Shown: piece after piece, positions 23,180 to 30,856 of the stretch
Layout: each line of letters opens with the position of its first letter
Position numbering within the stretch: the stretch's first letter is position 1
Assembly: GCA_045580645.1 (NCBI GenBank)
Contig: JAZNOG010000017.1
Coordinates: 1 to 35,371 of the forward strand
Length of the DNA stretch: 35,371 bases
Reading direction: 5' to 3'
Origin: HGM10836 sp045580645
GTDB taxonomy: Bacteria; Bacillota_I; Bacilli_A; RF39; UBA660
Notes under the pieces: generated by a model
Databases searched by the model: none
What the model saw: the letters and a program-made list of their open reading frames with translations, nothing else
Told to the model about the DNA's origin: nothing
Made by a program: the position numbers and the translations under genes

Positions 23180-23716
23180 ATGAGTCGTATTGGAAAAAGA
23201 ATAATAGCAATTCCTGAAAACGTTACAGTTGAAGTAAACGATAATACTATTATAGTTAAAGGATCAAAAGGAGAACTTTCAATGCCAATATCTAAAAATA
23301 TTGAAGTTGAAGTTAAAGAAAAAGAAATTTTTGTTAATAGAGCAAATGATTTAATTCCTACTAAACAAATGCATGGAACTACTAATGCTAATATTAAAAA
23401 CATGATTGCTGGTGTGTCTGAAGGTTACAAAAAAGGACTAGAAATAGTTGGTGTTGGATACAGATTCAACCTTAAAGGAAACACTTTAGTAATAAATGCA
23501 GGATATTCACATCCAGTAGAAATGGAAATTCCAGCAGGAATTAAAGTTGAAGCAAAAAGCAATACAGAAATAGAAGTATCTGGTATTGATAAAACCCTAG
23601 TAGGAGAATTTGCGGCTAATGTTCGTAAAGTAAGAAAACCAGAACCTTACAAAGGAAAAGGTATTAAATACGTTGGAGAACATATTAGACGTAAGGAAGG
23701 TAAAAAAGCTAAATAG
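23180..23716 (+). CDS. rplF: Ribosomal protein L6
   Basis: 178 residues, two tandem L6 folds near the sarcin-ricin loop. Starts MSRIGKRIIAIPENV; KKGLEIVGVGYRF and the C-terminal RKPEPYKGKGIKYVGE are conserved. The SD (GGTGA) is weaker than for most neighbours. 12-base gap after rpsH. Confidence 0.98.
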   Translation: MSRIGKRIIAIPENVTVEVNDNTIIVKGSKGELSMPISKNIEVEVKEKEIFVNRANDLIPTKQMHGTTNANIKNMIAGVSEGYKKGLEIVGVGYRFNLKGNTLVINAGYSHPVEMEIPAGIKVEAKSNTEIEVSGIDKTLVGEFAANVRKVRKPEPYKGKGIKYVGEHIRRKEGKKAK

Positions 23717-23728
23717 TAGGAGGAAATT

Positions 23729-24076
23729 ATGGTAAAGAAAGAAAATCGTAATGAAATGCGTAAAATAAGACATGAAAGAATTAGAAAACAAATTTCTGGA
23801 ACAAAAGATATCCCAAGACTATGTGTTTATCGTTCAAATATGAACATTAAAGCTCAATTAATTGACGATGTAACAGGTGTTACTTTAGCTGAAGCATCTT
23901 CTATGAATCTAAAAGGTAACAATACTGAAGTAGCAACAAAAGTAGGAGAATTAATTGCAGAAAAAGCAAAAGAATTAAAAATTAACAAAGTTGTATTCGA
24001 TCGTGGTGGATATCTATACCATGGACGTGTTAAAGCTCTAGCAGATGCAGCACGTGCTAACGGTTTAGAATTCTAG
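23729..24076 (+). CDS. rplR: Ribosomal protein L18
   Basis: 115 residues, 5S rRNA binder. Basic N-terminus, then RLCVYRSNMNIKAQLIDD and the conserved KVVFDRGGYLYHGRVKALAD. SD TAGGAGGA. It precedes rpsE as usual. Confidence 0.98.
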   Translation: MVKKENRNEMRKIRHERIRKQISGTKDIPRLCVYRSNMNIKAQLIDDVTGVTLAEASSMNLKGNNTEVATKVGELIAEKAKELKINKVVFDRGGYLYHGRVKALADAARANGLEF

Positions 24077-24090
24077 TGGGAGGTAAAAAT

Positions 24091-24600
24091 ATGCAAAATA
24101 AAAAACAAGTAAAACCAGTTAAAACTCTTGATGAAATAGTTTTAGACACTAAAGCCGTTGTTAAAGTAACACAAGGTGGACGTCAAAGAAGATTTCAAGC
24201 AGTAGTTTTAGTAGGTGATAGAAAAGGTCTTGTTGGACTTGGAACTGGTAAAGCTAATGAAGTAGCAGAAGCAGTTAAAAAGGCAAGACAAGAAGCTAAT
24301 AAAAACGTTGTTAGAATTCCAATTATTGAAGGTAGAACTATTCCTCATGAAGTTGTAGGACAAAAAGGTGCTACTAAAGTAATTATTAAACCAGCCTCTG
24401 CAGGTACTGGTATCGTTGCAGGTGGAGCAGTTCGTTCTGTTCTAGAACTTGTAGGATGCCATGACATTATTTCTAAATCACTTGGTGCAAGAACAAAAAT
24501 CAATATGGCTAGAGCAACAATTTCTGCTCTTCAAAGCTTAAAAACAATTGAAGAAATCGCAGAAATTCGTGGAAAATCTAAAGAGGAGATATTAGGATAA
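24091..24600 (+). CDS. rpsE: Ribosomal protein S5
   Basis: 169 residues. Entry-channel protein involved in decoding accuracy. It keeps VVKVTQGGRQRRFQAVVLVG, GLGTGKANEVAEA and a C-terminal domain with GTGIVAGGAVRSVLELVG. A GTG at 24076 is in frame, but GGGAGGT between it and the ATG at 24091 sets the start. Its stop overlaps the L15 start (TAATG); the L30 gene usually lying here is absent. Confidence 0.97.
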   Translation: MQNKKQVKPVKTLDEIVLDTKAVVKVTQGGRQRRFQAVVLVGDRKGLVGLGTGKANEVAEAVKKARQEANKNVVRIPIIEGRTIPHEVVGQKGATKVIIKPASAGTGIVAGGAVRSVLELVGCHDIISKSLGARTKINMARATISALQSLKTIEEIAEIRGKSKEEILG

Positions 24601-25043
24601 TGGAATTACATGAATTAAAGAAAAACGAAGGTGCTACTACTACTCGTAAAAGAGTAGGTCGTGGTCCAGGTAGTGGACTTGGAAAAACAAGTGGTAGAGG
24701 AGAAAATGGACAAAAATCTCGTAGTGGAGCTTCAATAAGAGCAGTGTTCGAAGGAGGACAATCACCACTATATAGAAGATTACATAAAAGAGGATTTAAT
24801 AACAACGAATTTAAAACAAGATATGCAACAATCAATATTAGCGATTTAAACAGATTTAATGATGGAGACGTAGTAACTCCAGAATTATTAAAAGAAACTG
24901 GAATTGTTAAAAAACAATTAAGTGGAATTAAAGTTTTAGGAAATGGAACTTTAGACAAAAAATTAACTGTTAGAGCACATAGATTTACACAAAGCGCTTT
25001 AACAAAAATAGAAGAATCAGGTAGTAAAGCAGAGGTGATTTAA
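24600..25043 (+). CDS. rplO: Ribosomal protein L15
   Basis: 147 residues. Late-assembly large-subunit protein. Starts MELHELKKNEGATTTRKRVG, followed by the Gly/Arg-rich GRGPGSGLGKTSGRGENGQ typical of L15. It starts directly on the rpsE stop codon, with GAGGAG inside rpsE as SD, so translation is coupled to S5 and not to L30. Confidence 0.98.
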   Translation: MELHELKKNEGATTTRKRVGRGPGSGLGKTSGRGENGQKSRSGASIRAVFEGGQSPLYRRLHKRGFNNNEFKTRYATINISDLNRFNDGDVVTPELLKETGIVKKQLSGIKVLGNGTLDKKLTVRAHRFTQSALTKIEESGSKAEVI

Positions 25044-25044
25044 G

Positions 25045-26322
25045 ATGTTTAAGCCTCTTAAACAACTATTTACTAAAAAGAATAAAGATTTAAGAAAAAG
25101 AATATATTTTACATTAGCAGTCTTAGCACTATTCATTGTAGGAACAACAATAGAAGTTCCAGGAACACAAGAAATAACTAAAAACTTAGGTTTCTTAGAA
25201 CTACTAAACGTTATGGGTGGTGGAGCTTTAAAAAACTTTTCAATATTTTCATTAGGAGTTACACCATACATTACTGCATCAATCATAATTCAATTATTAC
25301 AAATGGATATTATTCCATACTTTAAAGAATTATCACAGCAAGGACATACAGGACAACAAAAAATAAATCAAATAACTAGATATGTTGGAATAGCATTTGC
25401 CTTTATTCAAGGTTATGCTATGGCATATGCGTTTCTAGGAGAAACTGCAGGAGTTGTTAATTATTTAGAAGTAGCCCTTGTTATGACTGCAGGAACAGCT
25501 TTCTTACTTTGGTTAGGTGATCAAGTAACACAAAAAGGTGTAGGAAATGGAATATCACTAATTATCATGGCCGGAATTGTTGCATCACTTCCAAGCATGA
25601 TGATTACAGCATTCCAAACACTAGTAGACTTTACAACTACAAAAAGTTCAATTGTAGGTATTGCAAGTTTCCTATTATTCTTACTAGTTTACTTAATTGT
25701 AATAGTAGGAGTTATCTATATTGAAGGAGCAGAAAGAAGAATCTCAATTCAATATGCTAACAAATCAACAGCAAACTTAGGAAAACAAACTTACATGCCT
25801 ATTAAAATAAATTCAGCTGGAGTAATCCCAGTAATATTTGCATCAAGCTTACTTGCAGTTCCAGCAACAATTGCACAATTTGTAAGCAATGAAAAATTTA
25901 CTAATTTTGTAAATACATATTTAGATTACACAAAACCAGTAGGATTTACATTATTTGTTCTACTAATATTCTTCTTTGCATACTTCTATACGTTTGTTCA
26001 AATGAAACCAGAACAAATGGCAAAGAATTTACAAAATAATGGTGGGTATATCCCAGGAGTAAGACCAGGAGAGACTACAGAAAAATACTTCTCTAGTGTT
26101 TTATCTAGACTTACAATTGTTGGAGCATTATTCCTAACAATATTGTCTGCCTTACCAATAATTGTAAATTCAGTAACAGACCTTCCATCAACAGTATCAC
26201 TTGGTGGAACTGGACTATTAATCGTTGTAGGAGTAGCAATAGAAACATATAAACAAATAGAAAGCAGCCTATTAAGTAGAACTTATGATGGCGTAAAAAG
26301 AACAAGAAGGAGAAGAAAATAA
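25045..26322 (+). CDS. secY: Protein translocase subunit SecY
   Basis: 425 residues with ten membrane helices, the channel of the Sec translocon. Recognised by the TM2 plug region GGGALKNFSIFSLGVTPYIT, QGVGNGISLII-like KGVGNGISLIIMAGI, the long loop EGAERRISIQYANKS, and PVIFASSLLAVPATI. The C-terminus is strongly basic (RTRRRRK). SD AGAGGTGAT lies in the rplO end and the start is one base after its stop. The stop overlaps adk (TAATG). Confidence 0.98.
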   Translation: MFKPLKQLFTKKNKDLRKRIYFTLAVLALFIVGTTIEVPGTQEITKNLGFLELLNVMGGGALKNFSIFSLGVTPYITASIIIQLLQMDIIPYFKELSQQGHTGQQKINQITRYVGIAFAFIQGYAMAYAFLGETAGVVNYLEVALVMTAGTAFLLWLGDQVTQKGVGNGISLIIMAGIVASLPSMMITAFQTLVDFTTTKSSIVGIASFLLFLLVYLIVIVGVIYIEGAERRISIQYANKSTANLGKQTYMPIKINSAGVIPVIFASSLLAVPATIAQFVSNEKFTNFVNTYLDYTKPVGFTLFVLLIFFFAYFYTFVQMKPEQMAKNLQNNGGYIPGVRPGETTEKYFSSVLSRLTIVGALFLTILSALPIIVNSVTDLPSTVSLGGTGLLIVVGVAIETYKQIESSLLSRTYDGVKRTRRRRK

Positions 26323-26951
26323 TGAAAAATATTATTCTACTTGCCCCACCAGCAGCAGGTAAAGGAACATTATCACAAATTTTAGCAGAAAAATATGGAT
26401 ACATTTCCTTATCTACCGGGGACATCTTAAGAGAAAAAGCTAAGACAGATGAAGAATTAAGTAATGCGTTAAAAACAGGAAAATTATTAGATGATCAAAC
26501 TGTTTTCGAGGCCTTAACATATTACCTAAATAAAATAGATAAACCATACATTTTAGATGGTTTCCCAAGAACTGTTGAACAAGCAAAAATGTATGAAGAA
26601 CTATTAAAAGAAATAAATAAAGATTTAGGTGTAGTTATCTACTTAAATGTAGATAAAGAAGAATTACTACAAAGAGTAACAACAAGAATCATTTGTCCAA
26701 ATTGTAAAAAATCATATTCTACAAGAAATAAAGAATTATTTCCAAAAGTAGAAAATATATGTGATGAATGCAATATAGAACTTATTCAAAGAGAAGATGA
26801 CAAAGAAGAAGTATTTGAAAAAAGATATAACGAATATCTAACTAAAACATCCCCACTAATTGATTATTATAAGGAGAAAGAATTACTTGTAGAAATAACT
26901 GCTAAAACAGTTGAAGAAATGGCAACAGAAGCAGAAAAAGTAATTAAATAA
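26322..26951 (+). CDS. adk: Adenylate kinase, zinc-type LID, variant P-loop
   Basis: 209 residues; converts ATP + AMP to two ADP. Conserved LSTGDILR, DGFPRT and the zinc LID CPNCKKSY with CDECN (four Cys), as in Gram-positive enzymes. The P-loop reads APPAAGKGT, whereas adenylate kinases almost always have GxPGxGKGT; the core GKGT is intact, so ATP binding should survive. The usual Arg residues in the lid and core (RVTTRI, FEKRYNEY) are present. Start coupled to secY. Confidence 0.96.
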   Translation: MKNIILLAPPAAGKGTLSQILAEKYGYISLSTGDILREKAKTDEELSNALKTGKLLDDQTVFEALTYYLNKIDKPYILDGFPRTVEQAKMYEELLKEINKDLGVVIYLNVDKEELLQRVTTRIICPNCKKSYSTRNKELFPKVENICDECNIELIQREDDKEEVFEKRYNEYLTKTSPLIDYYKEKELLVEITAKTVEEMATEAEKVIK

Positions 26952-26954
26952 AAT

Positions 26955-27719
26955 ATGATAAATATTAGAAGTGATAAAGAAATAGAATACTTAAAAGTAG
27001 CAGGTAATATAGTTTATGAAACTCATAAATACTTAGAAAAATATATAAAACCTGGTATCACTACTAAAAAATTAGATGCTTTAGCAGAAGAATTTATTAT
27101 ATCAAAAGGAGCAACTCCCTCCTTTAAAGGATTTGATGGATTCCCTAATGCAATATGTACCAGCATAAATGAAGAAGTAGTTCATGGTATCCCAAGTAAC
27201 AAAATCTTACGTGACGGAGATATAATAACTCTAGACATTGGAGCTTGTTACAAAGGATATCATGGCGACTCAGCTTGGACATATAAAGTAGGAAACATCA
27301 CAAAAGAAAAAGAAGACTTAATGTATCATACAAAAATGTCTTTATATGAAGGTTTAAAACAAATAAAACCTGGAAATAGAATAGGTGATATATCACATGC
27401 TATTGAAGAATATGCAAAAAAATATCACTTAGGAGTAATAAAAGAATTAGTAGGACACGGAGTAGGAACAAGTGTTCATGAAGATCCAGAAGTTCCAAAC
27501 TTTGGAAAACCAAATACCGGTCCAATACTAAAGAAAGGCATGGTTATAGCAATAGAACCAATGCTAACTCTTGGTAGCCCAAATATCGTCTTATTAGAAG
27601 ACAACTGGACTATTGAGACAGAAGATTACAGTCCATCAGCGCATTTTGAACACACAGTTGTAGTAACAAACGATGGATATGAAATTACGACAGGAGTGGA
27701 TGAAAATGGCAAAAAATGA
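26955..27719 (+). CDS. map: Methionine aminopeptidase, type I
   Basis: 254 residues; removes N-terminal Met from new proteins. Metal ligands are visible as D in TLDIGACYKGYHGDSAW (two Asp), H in GHGVGTSVHEDPEVPN, E in AIEPMLT, and a final Glu in SAHFEHTVVV. Three bases separate it from the adk stop and no SD is visible, so translation probably relies on reinitiation after adk. Its 3' end overlaps infA by 14 bases. Confidence 0.96.
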   Translation: MINIRSDKEIEYLKVAGNIVYETHKYLEKYIKPGITTKKLDALAEEFIISKGATPSFKGFDGFPNAICTSINEEVVHGIPSNKILRDGDIITLDIGACYKGYHGDSAWTYKVGNITKEKEDLMYHTKMSLYEGLKQIKPGNRIGDISHAIEEYAKKYHLGVIKELVGHGVGTSVHEDPEVPNFGKPNTGPILKKGMVIAIEPMLTLGSPNIVLLEDNWTIETEDYSPSAHFEHTVVVTNDGYEITTGVDENGKK

Positions 27720-27921
27720 TGTAATTGAAGCAGAAGGAAAAGTTTTAGAAGTTATACCTGGAGGAAACTTCAAAGTAGAACTAACAAACGGTCATATAAT
27801 AGAAGCTCACGTTTCTGGTAAAATGCGATTAAACTATATTCGTATTTCACCAGGCGATAAAGTTATGATCGAACTTTCCCCATATGATTTAACACGTGGG
27901 CGAATAACCTATAGAAAGTAA
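27706..27921 (+). CDS. infA: Translation initiation factor IF-1
   Basis: 71 residues, an OB-fold protein that blocks the A-site during initiation. It matches IF-1 throughout (MAKNDVIEAEGKVLEVIPGG, SGKMRLNYIRISPGDKV, SPYDLTRGRITYR). The frame is open further upstream inside map, but IF-1 begins MAK, and AGGAG 9 bases before the ATG at 27706 fits. It starts inside the map gene. Confidence 0.97.
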   Translation: MAKNDVIEAEGKVLEVIPGGNFKVELTNGHIIEAHVSGKMRLNYIRISPGDKVMIELSPYDLTRGRITYRK

Positions 27922-27933
27922 GAGGTAATAATA

Positions 27934-28047
27934 ATGAAAGTAAAACCATCAGTTAAGAAAATTTGTGCAAAGTGCAAAGTTATTAAACGTAAAGGAAAAA
28001 TAATGGTAATTTGTGAAAATCCAAAACACAAACAAGTTCAAGGTTAG
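27934..28047 (+). CDS. rpmJ: Ribosomal protein L36
   Basis: A 37-residue gene that is easily missed. It starts MKVKPSVKKICAKCKVIKRK and ends with ENPKHKQVQG. The zinc ligands Cys, Cys, Cys and His (CAKC, C, H) are intact, so it is the zinc-binding C+ form. SD AAGAGGT; 12-base gap after infA and 14 before rpsM. Confidence 0.97.
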   Translation: MKVKPSVKKICAKCKVIKRKGKIMVICENPKHKQVQG

Positions 28048-28061
28048 TAAGGAGGAATAAT

Positions 28062-28427
28062 ATGGCACGTATTAAAGGTGTTGAAATACCAAACGAGAAA
28101 AAAATAAAAGTTTCATTAACTTATATTTATGGTGTTGGAAATACTACAGCAGCTAAAATTTTAGAAAAAGCAAAAGTAGATCCAGAAAAAAGAACAAAAG
28201 ATCTAACAAATGAAGAATTAGGCCTAATCCGTGATGAACTAGGAAACTATGTTACAGAAGGAGACCTAAGACGTGAAGTAGGTATGAACATTAAAACAAA
28301 AATGGAAATTGGTTCATACGAAGGAATTCGTCATCGTAAAGGATTACCTGTAAGAGGACAAAGAACAAATAGAAATGCTAAAACTCGTAAAGGTAGAGGA
28401 AAAGTAGTAGCAAATAAGAAAAAATAG
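28062..28427 (+). CDS. rpsM: Ribosomal protein S13
   Basis: 121 residues; head protein contacting P-site tRNA and the L5 bridge. Helix-two-turn-helix region IYGVGNTTAAKILEKA, then RREVGMNIKTKMEIGSYEG, RHRKGLPVRGQRT and a basic C-terminal tail. SD AAGGAGGA. Confidence 0.98.
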   Translation: MARIKGVEIPNEKKIKVSLTYIYGVGNTTAAKILEKAKVDPEKRTKDLTNEELGLIRDELGNYVTEGDLRREVGMNIKTKMEIGSYEGIRHRKGLPVRGQRTNRNAKTRKGRGKVVANKKK

Positions 28428-28448
28428 TAAGTTTAAGGAGGTTAAACT

Positions 28449-28832
28449 ATGGCTTATAAACAAAGAAAAAGAAAAGTTAAAAAGAATATTCCTGAAGGTG
28501 TTGCACACATTCATGCAACCTTTAATAATACAATAGTTACAGTAACAGACAAAGAAGGAAATGTAGTAGCATGGGCTTCTAGTGGTGCTATTGGATTTAA
28601 AGGAAGCAAAAAATCAACTCCATTTGCTGCAGGACTTGCTTCTGAAAAAGCAGGAAAAATGGCATTTGATTCAGGAATGAGAAAAGTTGAAGTAGTCGTA
28701 AAAGGTGTTGGACCAGGTAGAGAAACAGCAATAAGATCATTACAAAATGCAGGACTTGAAGTAACTACAATTAGTGATGTTACTCCAATTCCACACAATG
28801 GATGTCGTCCACCAAAAAGACCACGTAACTAA
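28449..28832 (+). CDS. rpsK: Ribosomal protein S11
   Basis: 127 residues; platform protein near the E-site. Conserved GVAHIHATFNNTIVTVTD, GPGRETAIRSLQNAGL and the C-terminal PHNGCRPPKRPR. SD AAGGAGGT; 21-base gap after rpsM. There is no rpsD between rpsK and rpoA, as in other Firmicutes. Confidence 0.98.
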   Translation: MAYKQRKRKVKKNIPEGVAHIHATFNNTIVTVTDKEGNVVAWASSGAIGFKGSKKSTPFAAGLASEKAGKMAFDSGMRKVEVVVKGVGPGRETAIRSLQNAGLEVTTISDVTPIPHNGCRPPKRPRN

Positions 28833-28850
28833 TAAAAGGGAGGATAACCT

Positions 28851-29801
28851 ATGATTCAATTTGAAAAACCAGTATATAAAATAACAGATTACGTAGAAAA
28901 AAATAACTACGGAAAATTTGAACTAGAACCACTAGAAAGAGGTTTTGGTTACACAATTGGTAATGCTCTTAGAAGAGTAATGTTATCATCACTACCAGGA
29001 AGCGCTATAACAAGTGTCAAAATAGATGGAGTATTACATGAATTCCAAACTATTGAAGGTGTAGTAGAAGATGTAGCGTCAATTGTTTTAAATCTTAAAA
29101 GCATAGTTATTAAAAAACATTGTGAAGAAGAAAAAATAATTAGACTATCTAAAAGTGAAGAAGGCGTAGTAACTGCTGGAGATATCGAATGTGATGCAGA
29201 TGTAGAAATAATCAATAAAGATCAAGTAATAGCAACACTTGCAAAAGGTGGAAAACTTAACATGGAAATGACAGTAGGTTCTGGAAGAGGATATGTTAGA
29301 GCAGAAGAAAACAAAAAATTACTTGGAGATAAAAAAGTTGGTGTAATTGCTATTGATTCATTATATTCGCCAATCGAAAGAGTTGGCTATGAAGTTTTAG
29401 ATGCGCGTGTTGGACAAAATGAAAACTATGATAAACTAGTTTTAGAAGTTTATACAAATAGTTCAATTAAACCAGAAGAAGCAGTAGCCTTAGCAAGTAG
29501 AATTTTAATTGAACACTTAGAAATAGTGGCAAAATTAGATAATATTGCAAATGTTGCAGGTTTAATGGTAGAAAAGAAAGAAGATCCAAAACAAAAAGCT
29601 CTTGAAACCGCTATTGAAGATTTAGACTTCTCAGTTCGTGCATACAATTGCTTAAAAAGAGCAGGTATTCATACCTTACAAGATTTAGTTAATAAATCAG
29701 ATGCCGATGTTATGAAAATTCGTAATTTAGGTAAAAAATCATTAAAAGAAGTCTTAGACAAAGTTAAAGAATTAGATTTAACTTTAAGAGACGACGATTA
29801 A
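28851..29801 (+). CDS. rpoA: RNA polymerase alpha subunit
   Basis: 316 residues. The N-terminal assembly domain carries LERGFGYTIGNALRRVMLSS (27-46), then a linker near 235-245 and a C-terminal domain (FSVRAYNCLKRAGIHTLQDL, then KIRNLGKKSLKEV) that binds UP elements and activators. Length and residues look normal, so the divergent sigma factors upstream work with an ordinary core. SD GGGAGGAT. Confidence 0.98.
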   Translation: MIQFEKPVYKITDYVEKNNYGKFELEPLERGFGYTIGNALRRVMLSSLPGSAITSVKIDGVLHEFQTIEGVVEDVASIVLNLKSIVIKKHCEEEKIIRLSKSEEGVVTAGDIECDADVEIINKDQVIATLAKGGKLNMEMTVGSGRGYVRAEENKKLLGDKKVGVIAIDSLYSPIERVGYEVLDARVGQNENYDKLVLEVYTNSSIKPEEAVALASRILIEHLEIVAKLDNIANVAGLMVEKKEDPKQKALETAIEDLDFSVRAYNCLKRAGIHTLQDLVNKSDADVMKIRNLGKKSLKEVLDKVKELDLTLRDDD

Positions 29802-29818
29802 CAGGAAGGAGAATTAAA

Positions 29819-30163
29819 ATGGCATATAGAAAATTAGGCGTTGATAATAAACATAGAAGAAGCATGCTTGCTAATCTTACAATTGATTTAATTATGAACG
29901 AGAAAATTGAAACTACTGAAACAAGAGCAAAAGAAGCAAGAAAAGCAGTAGAAAAAATGATAACTCTTGGTAAAAGAGGAACTTTAGTATCAAGAAGAAA
30001 TGCATTAGCATTCTTAATGAACAATACTGAAGCAGTTAAAAAATTATTTGATGAACTTGCTCCTCGTTATAAAGAACGTAATGGTGGATACACAAGAATT
30101 CTAAAACTTGATGAAAGAAAAGGCGACGACGCTTTAATGGTTATTTTAGAATTAGTTAAATAA
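29819..30163 (+). CDS. rplQ: Ribosomal protein L17
   Basis: 114 residues; tunnel-exit protein and last gene of the superoperon. Starts MAYRKLGVDNKHRRSMLANL; RGTLVSRRNALAFL and ERNGGYTRILKLDERKGDDA are conserved. SD AGGAAGGAG. No terminator hairpin was seen between its stop and the T-box leader that begins within a few bases. ecfA-type transporter genes that often follow in Bacilli are absent. Confidence 0.98.
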   Translation: MAYRKLGVDNKHRRSMLANLTIDLIMNEKIETTETRAKEARKAVEKMITLGKRGTLVSRRNALAFLMNNTEAVKKLFDELAPRYKERNGGYTRILKLDERKGDDALMVILELVK

Positions 30164-30169
30164 TAAATA

Positions 30170-30376
30170 AAATGATGACGTGGAAAAGTATTATTAGACC
30201 CTTTATCAAAGCAAGTTGGGATGATGAAAGCCAATATAAAGACTAATAAGAAGAACACCACTGAGTGTTTATCTGAAAATAAAAGTAGGATAAACCGGGA
30301 TAACCCGTTATATAAATTAAGAACCAACCAAAAGGATGGCACCGCATAAAATGCTCCTTTAGTTGGTTCTTTTTGT
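30170..30376 (+). promoter_or_regulatory. T-box riboswitch (Asn, specifier AAC)
   Basis: A tRNA-sensing leader. Stem I begins near 30172 (ATGATGACGTGGAAAAGTA) and has an AG-bulge-like AGCAAGTTGGGATGATGAAA (about 30207-30226). The specifier is AAC at 30254-30256 in GAACACCACTGAGT. Stem III is AACCGGG/CCCGTT (30293-30309). The T-box sequence AAGGATGGCACCGC is at 30332-30345. The terminator pairs AGAACCAAC (30320-30328) with GTTGGTTCT (30362-30370) and runs into T residues. Uncharged tRNA-Asn should stabilise the antiterminator and switch on the unknown gene and asnS. Only a weak promoter match (TTTAGA-17-TAAAAT, 30145-30173) precedes it. Confidence 0.93.
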
Positions 30377-30391
30377 TAAAAAGGAGATAAC

Positions 30392-30841
30392 ATGGAAGTA
30401 AAAACATACTTTATATTAAATCTAAAAGATATAGTTTGCTATCAAAAAATAATAGATGAATTCGGTGAAGAAATATACGAAAAAAGACCATATTTAGAAA
30501 AAAATAATTATTATTTAAATCATTTATTATTAGGTAGAGATAATGAAAAACCATATTTATATACAGATTATTTAACAGGAATATTAGTAAATATACAAAT
30601 AGAAAAAGAATCACAAACAATAACTATCAATCCTGTAAATATAACTGCACCACTATCGGCCCTTAAAGAGATAACACTAGAAGAAAAAGTAAAATACGCT
30701 CAAACAGTGGAAGAACTACATATTGGATTTGAATTAAATTGTCTAATAGAAGAATTAATTATCGATGGATATTTATGTGAACAAGAAAAACAAAAAGTAA
30801 TTCCAGCATCAAAAATTAGACAAAGAAAATATGAAATATAA
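30392..30841 (+). CDS. Unknown protein in the Asn T-box operon (149 aa)
   Basis: I do not recognise this 149-residue soluble, acidic protein. It has no membrane segment, signal peptide or Cys cluster. The first half looks mixed alpha/beta with many Tyr (RPYLEKNNYYLNHLLLGRD, YLYTDYLTGILVNIQIE). The second half is helical (EEKVKYAQTVEELHIGFELN) and ends in a basic tail (SKIRQRKYEI). SD AAAGGAG is good. It lies between the T-box terminator and asnS (15-base gap), so it is induced when Asn-tRNA charging falls. Confidence 0.8.
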   Translation: MEVKTYFILNLKDIVCYQKIIDEFGEEIYEKRPYLEKNNYYLNHLLLGRDNEKPYLYTDYLTGILVNIQIEKESQTITINPVNITAPLSALKEITLEEKVKYAQTVEELHIGFELNCLIEELIIDGYLCEQEKQKVIPASKIRQRKYEI

Positions 30842-30856
30842 AAAGGAGGAATAAAA

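Noticed and set aside
24600..25043. L30 hidden in another frame around the rpsE-rplO junction
   Set aside because: The genes abut with a 1-nt overlap, leaving no room, and no L30-like segment was seen in either product.
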